Shown: in pieces, positions 1-9,632 of the stretch | Numbering within the stretch: position 1 is the first letter of the stretch | How the letters are laid out: every line of letters begins with the position of its first letter | Assembly: GCA_036936605.1 (NCBI GenBank) | Contig: JAUPFV010000002.1 | Location: 334,217,215 to 334,281,214, forward strand | Length of the DNA: 64,000 nucleotides | DNA from: Limnanthes douglasii subsp. nivea | Lineage: Eukaryota; Streptophyta; Magnoliopsida; Brassicales; Limnanthaceae | Direction of reading: 5' to 3' | Made by a program: the position numbers and the translations under genes | Notes under the pieces: generated by a model | The model's input: only the letters and a program-made list of their open reading frames with translations | Database searches by the model: none | Told to the model about the DNA's origin: nothing

Positions 1-1
1 A

Positions 2-238
2 AGGACTGTACAGATTGAGTCATTGGATTACGAAACCCGTTTACATGTCCAAGACGTATTCAACATGGGCTCCCACGGTCCAGTTACGCCGGAGATGGTG
101 TCACATGCGACGCAGCAAAGGAAGCAAGAAATGCCGGACGCAATTGCAAGCGCCGTTGAAACGTATTCAACCCCCGAAGGAAGTACTGATTCAGATGATT
201 ATGCGTTCGGGAGCGGAATGAACTATCCGACTCCATAA
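2..238 (+). CDS. 3' end of an unrecognised gene, cut by the window edge
   Basis: A reading frame is open from the first bases of the window to a TAA at 236-238, about 78 codons. The visible part is a hydrophilic tail with an acidic, serine-rich stretch (GSTDSDDYAFGSG) close to the C-terminus. I do not recognise a family. Because the next recognisable unit is a MULE-type transposon it could be the tail of a transposon protein, but nothing in the residues proves that. Codon use looks normal and the frame has no internal stop. The start lies outside the window. Confidence 0.35.
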   Translation, partial: RTVQIESLDYETRLHVQDVFNMGSHGPVTPEMVSHATQQRKQEMPDAIASAVETYSTPEGSTDSDDYAFGSGMNYPTP

Positions 239-445
239 ATCTAAGTGTGAAATGTTAACTGAGGGTTAGCCCACCTATCATTTGTCTTCAGTTATTTTCT
301 TATGTATTTCTTATTATGCAATGCTTTGGATTAAATTGTAATGTTTTTATGCAATCGACGTATTTTGAAGTTTTAGTGGTATTGTTTTCAAGATAAACAT
401 CGAAACATAAAACAGCGAACGTTTACATTCATTTGATCACAACTT

Positions 446-705
446 AAAATAACAACAACTAACGAAATAAGAAGTTCAAACAAATACTGGAAAGAAACAT
501 CACAAGTTAAAATAACAACAACTAACGAAATAAGAAGTTCAAACAAATACTGGAAAGAAACATCACAAGTTCAAATAACAACAACTAACGAAATAAGAAG
601 TTCAAACAAATACTGGAAAGAAACATCACAAGTTCAAATAACAACAACTAACGAAATAAGAAGTTCAAACAAATACTGGAAAGAAACATCACATCACAAG
701 TTCAA
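446..705. repeat. 63-bp tandem array, four copies plus a partial fifth
   Basis: Near-identical units begin at 446, 509, 572 and 635, an exact 63-bp period. A partial fifth copy starts at 703, after a small 5-bp duplication. Each unit contains ACTAACGAAATAAGAAG and TACTGGAAAGAAACATCAC. Copies differ by about one base, so the expansion is recent. No coding potential is visible. Confidence 0.92.
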
Positions 706-870
706 ATAACAACCGATACGAAAATAACAAGTTGAAATAACATCAGTGGAATGGTTATTCGTATCGAAGTTTGTATTCAACATCATCAATTCCCCCCCCC
801 CCCTTGCAATAATCTTATCCTCCAGAAATGCTACCATATCCTTGGTGATGTAGTCTATTGTGCTCAGGTT

Positions 871-1128
871 CTAGACGGTAGCAGCTTCTTGTTTAATTAA
901 CGATGGCAAGAAGCACAAATGCTGTATTGGCTGACAAAAAATATATATGCCCTTGATCTGGTCACGAGTACGCACAACGATACCTCTTGTACCCAAACGG
1001 CCGTAGCCCATGTACATCGTACATAGGACACGCTCGAAAAACGAATCGCTGCTATCTTCCCCTAGTATCTGGCGGGCAATCTTCACAGCTTGAAGCATGT
1101 GGTAGTCTTCGTCCGCCGTAAACTCCAT
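871..1128 (-). CDS. Unrecognised small ORF, possibly a broken gene
   Basis: An 85-codon frame starts with ATG at 1126-1128 and ends at a TAG at 871. After the TAG the same frame stays open for about 30 more codons, until a glycine run coded by a 12-bp poly-C tract at 792-803. It may therefore be a longer protein with one nonsense mutation. The residues look protein-like (for example DEDYHMLQAVKIARQILGED), but I cannot name a family. A poor match to known proteins would suggest a lineage-specific or transposon-derived gene. Confidence 0.3.
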   Translation of the reverse strand: MEFTADEDYHMLQAVKIARQILGEDSSDSFFERVLCTMYMGYGRLGTRGIVVRTRDQIKGIYIFCQPIQHLCFLPSLIKQEAATV

Positions 1129-1511
1129 ATGTAAACGTTAACGAGTTTTATATTTATGTTGAATGCTCAGTGTTTGGCAAGTGTATTATGATTTCTTGAT
1201 TTTATGTCATATTTATAGGGGACGAGTCAATTTTGGTGGGCGAGCAATAGTAGGGGTTTCATTATAGCCTAACTTCTATTATTAGGTGTCTCGCTATAAC
1301 GAGACCTATAAAATATCTCCCGCTTTTATTCCTTGGCAGTATATGTTTGGCAGTACGTGATATCTCGATTCCATGTTTTTTTTTTCACAAACTAATGTTG
1401 AGCTTGTTGTTTTTTTTGTTTAAACTAATGGTCGTAATAGTTGTTTTAGTTTTTGGAATGATTAGCCCTTACGGCTTGAGTTTCTGTAGATTTGTTTTTT
1501 CATTATTTAGT

Positions 1512-1953
1512 CCTTAATAGGTACCCTTTTGCCATGATTTTTGGCAAAAGGCAAAAAATTAATATATTTTGTTTTGGATTTTCGACATCAAATGTTGTTG
1601 AAACCATGTTTTGAAACCATTGGCAACCATGAATGTTCCAAAAAAAATTCATAAATGCCCCAAAGCCCTTTTTTTTCTGGACAGAGCCTTTTTTGGCACA
1701 CGAAAACGTGTGCATGTACATTTGCACGCGCGTTTTTGCGTGCTCTTGTACATGCACACGTTTTCGTGTGCCAAAAAATGCCCTCTCCAGAAAAAAAAAT
1801 AAGGGCTTTGGGGCATTTGTGAATTTTTTTTGGAACATTCATGGTTGCCAATGGTTTCAAAACATGGTTTTAACAACATTTGAGGTTGGAAATCAAAAAA
1901 AAAATAGTTTTGGCCTTCACCCAAAAATCATGGCCAACGGGTACCTATTAAGG
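1512..1953. mobile_element. Foldback (large hairpin) element
   Basis: The left half reads CCTTAATAGGTACCC at its outer end and the right half ends with the reverse complement, GGGTACCTATTAAGG. The two arms are about 200 bp each and stay complementary, with a few small mismatches, to a centre near 1730. Overlapping ORFs on both strands therefore encode almost the same peptides. They are by-products of the palindrome, not genes. The element is 442 bp and looks like a foldback or MITE-type non-autonomous DNA transposon. It could also be read as bounded by TTAA on both sides. I could not define a convincing target-site duplication. Confidence 0.75.
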
Positions 1954-2144
1954 CTCTGTTTTGGTAAAAAAATCATACGGCCGCTTAAAAAACAATTTTT
2001 TTTTGGCACATCTACAAAGCATAAGTAAAAGTCATAATTATTATCAAGCAAAACAACATAAGTCTAGTAGTCGGAGGTGGCGAAATGTGTCTCGAAAGGA
2101 TTAAAAAAAACAAGTAACACAAAATATTACAATACAACAAAGCA

Positions 2145-3637
2145 TTATGCATCCCCGGTCAAATCGTAGCATTCATGATCCCCATCGTTTAATGTTGGAG
2201 GTTGTGCTGGTTTAATTTGGTGATACTTGTTGAGACGTGCGCATATTGGTATGGCCCAATTTGTAACTTCAGCGCAAGTGCGGAACGCAAACCACAGTGG
2301 GTATATATCCGGCAACGGTCCGTCTAATACAATCTGAAAATTTCAATTATATAGAAACATTAAATACGTCGCGAATTATTTGATAAAATGAAAACTAAGT
2401 ATCAAGAATGTACTAGTTTACTTACTTTCACGAAATGATTACCGTGGACGAAACCAATTCCAACTTCGACAATAGGACATGATCTTGGAGGCACACCACG
2501 CAAAGGAAGATACCTGTATGATAGTTGGAGAGAGACATGGTATACTATACATTGATACCGGGTGGCTATCACCAACCCATAGTCGGGTAATGTCACAGTG
2601 CCTAGTTCCGCTCTCGTACATTTTGAAACAATCCAATCTCCGCAATAGATTGTCAACACGTTCTGCACCGTCAAAAACCCTTTCCCAAAGATCACGTTGA
2701 CTTGAAAGTTCAAACATCAAATCTCTTCTCACTTCCTCCCATGCGTCCGCATTGCCTTTAATCGTCAAAGCTACTGCCCTAAATCCGCAATTACCGTCCG
2801 GAGCAACGTCTTCAACGCTAGCTATGTACTCGTGCAAGTACTCGGGAAAACAACTCCCGTAGGCGCTCAATCCTTTTCCTTTATTCGATTTTCTAGATCG
2901 AGTCGCTTTCTCCTTTTTCGGTGGTGCTTTATCTTTGCATTTGCGTACTATAAATGCCTTAACCGCCGACGCGGCCGTGCTACCTATCGTGGCGGGAGTA
3001 CTACTAGCGCCTACACTAGGGTATTCAAACTTGGATGGGTTCCGCTTAGTTGACTTGTCCACACCGGATTTTTTCCGACCTTTCGTGACAACCGGTTCCT
3101 TAGGTTCCAACACATGACTTGTAGCGGGATCTAGGATTTGCATCATCCTATTTATGATGTGATCTTGCACTTGTGGACCGTAACCGCGTATGGTACTATC
3201 AATTAAGGATAGCTTTCTTGTAAGCTCATCTTCGGTACCAACGTTTTCCCTAGGCTTGATCGCTAAAGTACTCCAATAAACATCACATTCACTCGTTTGA
3301 ATCGACCTACCTTCTTTCGCGATCACATCACACTCACACGCACAAGGCAAATTGTGTGTTGTCCTAATTACACAACCACACTTTGCGGGAGTGAACCACA
3401 AATCCCCGGCCTTTCTAATAGTTTCTTCTTATATTTGAATGGGCGTACATGAAAGTTTACCTTTGATGTCGCGAAAGATAGCTCCCCTAGATGCTTGTCT
3501 AGGACGAAACAAACTCCGTTCGAACGTTTCAAAGATGGTAGAGTGTTGAATGCGAAGCAACGCATGAACTTTATCCCAAAATTGCTCAAAAGTGCATAGG
3601 CTTGTGCCGATTGCCCGTTATAGACTAGAGTGAGCAC
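2145..3637 (-). pseudogene. MULE-OTU transposon protein, C-terminal half (SWIM finger and OTU protease), broken
   Basis: This continues the minus-strand MULE gene that starts at 5363. The exon after the intron at 3646-3725 carries the last part of the transposase core (AESAH), then a SWIM-type zinc-finger region (3300-3400). A long basic, Ser/Thr-rich linker follows, then an OTU cysteine protease domain with the catalytic block PDGNCGFRAV near 2790-2820 and the histidine block GNHFVK near 2430. A consensus intron (donor GTAAGT at 2425, acceptor CAG ending at 2334) joins it to a last exon, 2145-2333, with stop TAA at 2145-2147. Breaks: in-frame TAA at 3618-3620 and 3429-3431, and a frameshift near 2592-2600 inside the OTU domain. 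The SWIM motif reads CAC where the family normally has CAH, so a zinc ligand is changed. OTU domains fused to MULE proteins are known in plants; their role is unclear. Confidence 0.85.
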
Positions 3638-3725
3638 TCTCCGCCCTAAACCATAAACTTAGATTAGTTACAAGTCTAACAACTAGTTAAACACAGTAAT
3701 GTAAAAATATGATAATATAACTCAC

Positions 3726-4398
3726 CGGTTGCTAGTGTGGTTGCCCAAATGTTTAATTTAGTGTAGACATTAAGTAATTTGTGTCCGTAGGGGTCTATCC
3801 ATTGTTTCATCAAGTACTCGAGAACCTTAGGACAATATGCGTAGGCTTTGTGAAGGTCGGTGAGGTTTTTGTTATACTCTTCGATCGTCGCCGAATGTTG
3901 AACCGCGACATAAAACTCTAAGAACTCCTCCCCCATATCCGCTTTGGGCAACACTTTCTTAGAGTATGAGCTAATGTTCCTGTTTATATGCCAAGTGCAT
4001 AACATATGAGTTGCATCCGGGAATACCTCATCGATAGCGTTCATTAAAGCCAACTCCCTATCCGTGACGATAATATTTGGTAATGCGCACATGTTGTTCA
4101 CCATCACTCTCCTTAGAACGCTCATTGCCCACGTGTAGTTCTCTTCTTTCTCCGAGCTCATAAAAACAAAAGCTATACAAAAGGTCTTTTTTGTCGAAGT
4201 TTGGCCAACTATTTCTAGCAAAGGAAGTTTATACCTTGTAGTCTTGTACGTGCTATCCATTATAAGCACTTGAAGAAAAGTGCGCAACAAATCGATGCTC
4301 GTGGGATGTGCGAAGAACAATTCTAGGATTTCGTCGGTTTCTTTGTTTGTGCGCTCCCAAACATAGTACTCGTGCTCCTTTAACTTACCAAACAAGTA
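3726..4398 (-). pseudogene. MULE transposase core (DDE domain)
   Basis: This is the middle part of the same gene. The frame shows the MULE catalytic landmarks in order: the first Asp in LIMDSTYKTTRYKLP, the second Asp in NIIVTDRELALMNA, and the C/H block MLCTWHINRN. The third acidic residue would be in the AESAH block of the next exon. The exon ends at a GTGAGT donor (3725-3720 read on minus). The upstream boundary is not an intron: the frame runs straight into the N-terminal part, interrupted only by TAA at 4399-4401. The gene encodes a cut-and-paste transposase of the Mutator superfamily, related to the domesticated FAR1/FRS factors. With its stops it should be inactive. Confidence 0.88.
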
Positions 4399-5363
4399 TT
4401 ACATTTGGGATTTGCCCGCTTTATCAACCAATTGGTGCTTGTGCTGCATGTTGTAGATGGTACACATACTAGATACATTTTCTGGATCTCTTAACTTCAA
4501 TCCACGGTATATATCTCTTGGCCGAGAACCGATTGTTGTGAGTTTACGAACATACTCCTCCTCTTCCGCATTTAACCTCGCGGCCCGTGAATGACCATCC
4601 AAATGCAAGAAGGGTTGGTGGTTGTGTTTTCCAATTATAACTACCAATTTCCAATAGTCGGGTGCTTCTAACACCGGATTGCCCCTAAGCATGAACGGAC
4701 ATCCGCATTTTTTGGATGAACAATCTCGTCGTTTCTTCACAATCCCCGGTTTAGGCCTCAGCTTGTAAACACCGTGCCTCTCGCACTTAAAATATAACCG
4801 CGGTGTTTTACCGTTTTTACTACCATCGTCATCTTTATCTACCACAACAATAAATCCTATACTATTGCTCTCTTTGTCAACCCATTCGATCAATTCCGCC
4901 TTGGTTAAGAATTTATCCGTCGTAAATATTTGACTATAATCCGCCATGTGACATGGTGCTTCGGCCGCTTCCTACACAAACACAAACATGTATTTACAAG
5001 TCAAATAATAAAGACAAACCCCAAATTCAACCAAAAAGGCATGTAAAACCAAGACAAACCCAATATTCAACCAAAAAGGCATGTAAAACCAAGACAAACC
5101 CAATATTCAACCAAAAAGGCATGTAAAACCATGGTTGCCCAATATTCGCATTAACATGCGAAGATTTGTCATCTTCCACGCGTGTTCTTGCGTGGAAGTG
5201 TACAGTTGAAGGCACGAAAATGCAATTTTTTGTTCTGTGCATAAAAAAACTTGATTTTTACCTCAGCTACGCTCTCCATGTGATCAGTAAGCGGCTCCTC
5301 CTCCTCCGAAAGGAAATCATCAGCGTTGCAGCTCCAATTGTCATTTAAGTCGCTTAAATCCAT
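4399..5363 (-). pseudogene. MULE transposon protein, N-terminal exons with FAR1-like DNA-binding region
   Basis: Exon 1 (5262-5363) begins with ATG and encodes a short acidic leader (SEEEEP). A GT donor at 5261 and an acceptor before 4971 remove an intron that holds three 40-bp repeats. Exon 2 (from 4971) joins in phase 0. It carries the zinc-binding-like segment with paired cysteines (KCGCPFMLRG), a W and a GKHNHQPF block, the pattern of the FAR1-like DNA-binding domain found before MULE transposases. The frame then meets TAA at 4399-4401, where related proteins would continue into the transposase. A single C-to-T change of CAA would explain it. The intact splice sites suggest the copy decayed fairly recently. 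Confidence 0.82.
5011..5130. repeat. Three tandem 40-bp units inside the first MULE intron
   Basis: Units at 5011, 5051 and 5091 share AAGACAAACCCAATATTCAA and CCAAAAAGGCATGTAAAACC. The first unit differs by a few bases from the other two. The array lies in the intron between the first two exons of the MULE gene. Confidence 0.9.
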
Positions 5364-5639
5364 GCTCGGAGTAATTGGGTTTAACTTTAGATAATTAATG
5401 TTTATTAAATGTTGTGTTGGAGTTTGCAGAATTTAAAGTTTGTGTTTTTTTTTTTTGAATTTTGGAGAGAGAAGTGGTAGGAAAGAGAGGAGGAAAAGAA
5501 GAGAGAATGAGTTGGTGGAAAAATTATTGTTTTTATATGTGGGGGCAATTTGGTAATTTCATATTTACAGAAATTTTTTGAATATGGGATCTCACTATAA
5601 AAATTTTGGGTCTCATTTTAGCCTAGGCCTAAATAATAT

Positions 5640-6053
5640 TATTAAAGAGTCATAACTAACGCGATATTATTTATCCGTTAAGAGTTTTATGGAGATGGTG
5701 TTAAACAGCAAGCAATGCTGTCTTCACGCTATGCCACTGATCATCTTTATCAACCCGACCGTCCAAAATCTTATTCGGACAATGCACACTCTCAACTATG
5801 CATTTTTTTCTCATATCTCTTTACTTTAACACCAGAACGCAACAAACACAAAAATTGGTCTCTAACGAAACCCTAAAAAGACCTGGTTTTTTTTTCTCTC
5901 AAAAGGAAACCAGGTCTAATCGATCATACATATAGCACCAAAAATATATAAAATTCGTCGTATTTCCTTCGCTTTTTGGTTAATCCAGTTGGGTTTTTTC
6001 TAGTTTTACTCTTCCAAATCGTTCGGTCATCGGATCTCTTCCAGTTTTCGAAA
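5640..6053 (+). promoter_or_regulatory. Upstream region of the syntaxin gene (telo-box, hairpin, probable 5' UTR)
   Basis: A telo-box-like AAACCCTAA lies at 5868-5876, a motif common in promoters of constitutively expressed plant genes. Directly after it is a perfect inverted repeat, AGACCTGGTTT at 5879-5889 with its complement at 5907-5917. An AT-rich TATA-like stretch (AAATATATAAAAT) follows at about 5941-5953. The remaining sequence up to the ATG is pyrimidine-rich and fits a 5' UTR. The transcription start is inferred, not seen. Confidence 0.45.
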
Positions 6054-9000
6054 ATGAACGATCTTTTTAAGGTAATGTGTTATAAATTCTGTATATAAAT
6101 TAGCTTCTCTATATATTTTTCCCTTGTTGATCGTTATTTATTACTTTCTATTGGTTTGTTTTCATTTATGATTTTTGTTTGTGTTGATCGAGCCTGAATC
6201 ATGCATTAAAGTTTTGCGTAATTAGGACATGGTTAGAATAGTTAAGTTGTTGTCTTCTTCACAACTAAATTCCCAGTCCGAAATAGTTTAGTTAGTGTAA
6301 TAATAATTCAGGAATAAACTATACAATCGATAATATCAAATTTTAACAGCTGACCTTACCTACATTTGTTTATATAAGTTATAACTAAGGTTGTCCTTAT
6401 AGTATATGCAAGTTACTGATGCGACCCTACGATTACGATTTTGTTTGTTATTTACAACAAATTAATTAGCTTAAGTTTTATGGTTTTTTAGAGCTCAGAG
6501 TTCTCTCGGGATGGATCTACTAGAAGTGATCTCGAGGCAGGAAATTTCGGAGATCTAGGATTGGAAGAATTCTTTAAAAAGGTGATTCGTGTTTTTCGAT
6601 AAATTTTCGTATTTGTTATGCAGAAAAACTCGAAAGATTGTTTTAATATTTTTATATTCTTTGGCAGGTTCAAAATGTCGAGAAACAAAACGAGAAGCTT
6701 GATAAACTACTAAAAAAACTTCAGGTACTATATGCTCCCTTACTCTATTGCTTGGGATGAAAGGCATCCTTGAGCTGTATACAGAATCATACTAGATTAT
6801 TAGCACTTTAAGAATATCGAATGTGGCGTATGCGGGTTTGTTTGTATGTGTTTAGATCGCTCAGGAATTTTTTATAATTTATTTGCAGGAGGCCAATCAG
6901 GATACGATGGCTGTGACTAAAGCTCCTGCCATGAAAGGTCTTTTAAAAAAATTGTTGCTTTGTCGTTCTGTTTTGAATTTGTTTGTGTTTCAAACTTTTA
7001 ACGAATAAACTTTGTGATGGATCTTGTTATTACGGCCAGCTATTAAAAAGCGAATGGAAAAAGACGTTGATGAAGTTGGTAAGATTGCTTTGTTCATAAA
7101 GGGTAAAATCGAAGAGCTGGATAAAGAGGTTAGGCCATTTGCCTGCTCTGGTAATAAATATTGATGATCTATACTAATTCGGTTTTTACTCATCTTATGT
7201 TTTATTGTTTTTTTCTAAATGATCCAGAATGTAGCTAATAGACACAAGCCTGGGTGTGGACTAGGAACTGCTGTTGACCGATCAAGAACCATGACGACTG
7301 TGTAACAGTTTCTCTTACTCGTGCTTTTCTTTTTTTTTAAACGATTAAGTTCAACTCATTACGTTATCTATCCGGCTCGAGTTTTAAGTATATTGAATCA
7401 TTTAGTCGGTCTGCTCTACATGGACAGTAAGGCCGCATAAACTCGATCATGACTTTCGGTTGCAATGAAAACATGAAATTGTTTTGTGCCTAGATTTTCG
7501 ACAAGTTCCGTATTGTTTAAATTGTTTTGTTTAATTTCTTGGAAAAGTTAAGTACTCTTAAGTTCGTTTTCTCAACGTTCTTTATCTTCTCTCTAATTGT
7601 TTGTTAAAATTTTGAAAAATGTTATCTGGAAATGAAGTTAAAACCTGTTATAGAGTGAATTGTTCTCTTGCTATGGAAAAGTAGTTCCTTATTACGTAGC
7701 TAGCACATTCGAAGTTAGCATATTGAGTTATCAGAATCTTGTAAATTCTTCATTTTAGCTTCGTACTTACTAGGTCATTTTCCTGTTTCAGTGCATTGAA
7801 GACGAAGTTGAGAGACAGAATGGCCGAATTTCAGGTGGGTTAGGGAATAATTAGGCTGTGTTTAGTTCACGAAGACGCTTTTCGTTTCATTTTCCTAGAA
7901 AACTCTTGTAATCTTACTCTGATTTGTTATATCCTTACTGTCTTTGACAATGTTTTCAGTTACTAAGACAAACCATCCATCAAGAGTATCGTGAAGTTGT
8001 CGAAAGGCGTGTTTTTACAGGTTTGTACGTAAAGTTACTATAGCTCTTTGCCCATAATTTCTTGCCTTGGAGTTCAAGGAAACAAATCTAATATTTAACA
8101 TTTTATGGTTTCTGCTATGTCCCAGTGACTGGTCAACGAGCCAGTGAAGAGGTAAAGATCTTTTTTTTGCATTTTTAGTCAATCATATGTCCTTTAGGAT
8201 CCATATCTAATGAATCCCCTATAAACAGACAATTGATAGATTAATTGAGACTGGAGAGTGTGAACAAATATTCCAAAAAGCCATTCAGGAACAAGGTCGA
8301 GGCCAGGTTTGTCTCTTTAATGTATTCCTGTCCTAAGCTGAAGCTCGTACTAGAACTTAGCACAATCCATTTTGGCAGATAATGGATACGTTGGCTGAAA
8401 TACAAGAACGTCATGATGCTGTCAGAGAGTTGGAAGAAAAACTTCTTGATTTACATCAGGTACTAAGAATTGCAAAATGTTGTCCAATTCAAAATATACG
8501 GACATAACTTCTCCGGTTTAAAATCCAGATTAGGGTTGTGTTTGGACATTTGGACAAACCAGTCACATTCGGTTCTTGAAACCGATCAATTCAAGTCATA
8601 ACCTGGGTCAGACAATGTCTGATCCGGTTAACCAGATAGGTGCCAAATCTTATGAACTTGAACCAAGTTCGGATTTTCAGATGCACATGTGTAAAACCCA
8701 AGTCCACGTCCAGGTCAAGATCAGACCAATATTATTTATTACAAGACTTTGTCCGACCCGAAATCGATAAGGAATCGGACTTTTGTCACCCCTGAATTCA
8801 TAGTCAGATCCGGAGTGAGCTTAAAAAGAGACACATTTGTTAAATATAGTATTTTTATTTTCTTGACAACCCTTAGTTTTATTTTATCATAGAAAAATGT
8901 TTGATTCATATAATACCTCAACTCCTTTACTTGATTCATGCAGATATTTCTTGACATAGCAGTGTTGGTCGAAGCTCAAGGAGAAATGCTCGATGATATA

Positions 9001-9632
9001 GAGTCTCAGGTAATTGAAATATTACTTCCGGCTACAAGGTTTTACTTTAGCTTTCCATCTGCTTGTCTGATTCAGAAAATTAAAAATGAATATCGATATT
9101 TAAAATCCGAGTTCCGACAAAGAAAATAATTTCGCTTTAAAAACGGGCCAGGTCCAAGTTTGGACTTCGGTCAAATTATTCAGATATATGTACTGAAATA
9201 TCATTGGTTCAGGTCATCATCCAGTAAAGGTACAACCAAAACAAAAAAATACTTTAATTTTCAGATTTTTTTTGTAAAAGATTCTAAAAATACGTCGAAA
9301 TCGGATTAATGGTTAGACAAGTCAGTTCGAAGTTGTATGAATTTAAAAACCGGTATTGCATTCCAACACAAATGTTTGTCCGTTGTCTGGATCTGAAAGA
9401 GATAATTTACTACAAGGTTTTTGTCCGACCGAAAACAGACTGGTTTCGTAATTCTCTACTACTATACGTACAGGTATCAAAGGCTGTAGATCATGTGCAC
9501 GGTGGAAATACAGCTCTAGTTAAGGCAAAGAAGTTGCAAAAGAGTAGTCGAAAATGGACATTCATTGCCTTGATCATCCTTCTTATCATCATTGCAATGC
9601 TCATTCTTAAGCTTAAGCCTTGGAATATATAA
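6054..9632 (+). CDS. SYP132: Plasma-membrane syntaxin, SYP13-type Qa-SNARE
   Basis: Thirteen coding exons: 6054-6071, 6492-6581, 6668-6724, 6889-6937, 7040-7128, 7228-7301, 7792-7834, 7960-8020, 8126-8151, 8229-8306, 8379-8459, 8944-9009 and 9474-9632. All introns are GT-AG and the exons join into an unbroken 296-codon frame, close to the usual length of about 300. The N-terminus [14 protein letters not shown] matches SYP132. The Habc helices cover roughly residues 37-175. The SNARE helix runs from about 198 to 262, with the zero-layer Gln at 234 in [12 protein letters not shown]-terminal anchor spans 272-289, before KLKPWNI. Members of this group drive vesicle fusion at the plasma membrane and cell plate with SNAP33/NPSN/SYP71 partners and VAMP72 proteins. 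Exon 6 appears to run into a TAA, but the donor lies just before it at 7302. The last two introns are long. The gene converges with the O-fucosyltransferase-like gene downstream. I choose SYP132 over SYP131 from the N-terminus; that choice is less certain than the group. Confidence 0.95.

Noticed and set aside
792..803. Poly-C run as a functional element
   Set aside because: A 12-bp homopolymer by itself is a common slippage site and is also prone to sequencing error.
1503..2028. Several overlapping ORFs on both strands encoding nearly the same peptides
   Set aside because: They are by-products of the foldback palindrome. The same DNA is read in both directions; there is no independent evidence for a protein.
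3368..3637. ORF of 89 codons on minus as a separate gene
   Set aside because: A neighbouring frame over the same bases carries the MULE residues (AESAH and the part leading into the SWIM finger). The 89-codon ORF is an out-of-frame shadow.
7228..7306. Premature stop (TAA) at the end of SYP132 exon 6
   Set aside because: The donor GTAACA begins at 7302, just before the stop would be completed. Joining 7301 to 7792 gives the expected Val-Ala-Leu-Lys in frame, so the TAA is intronic.
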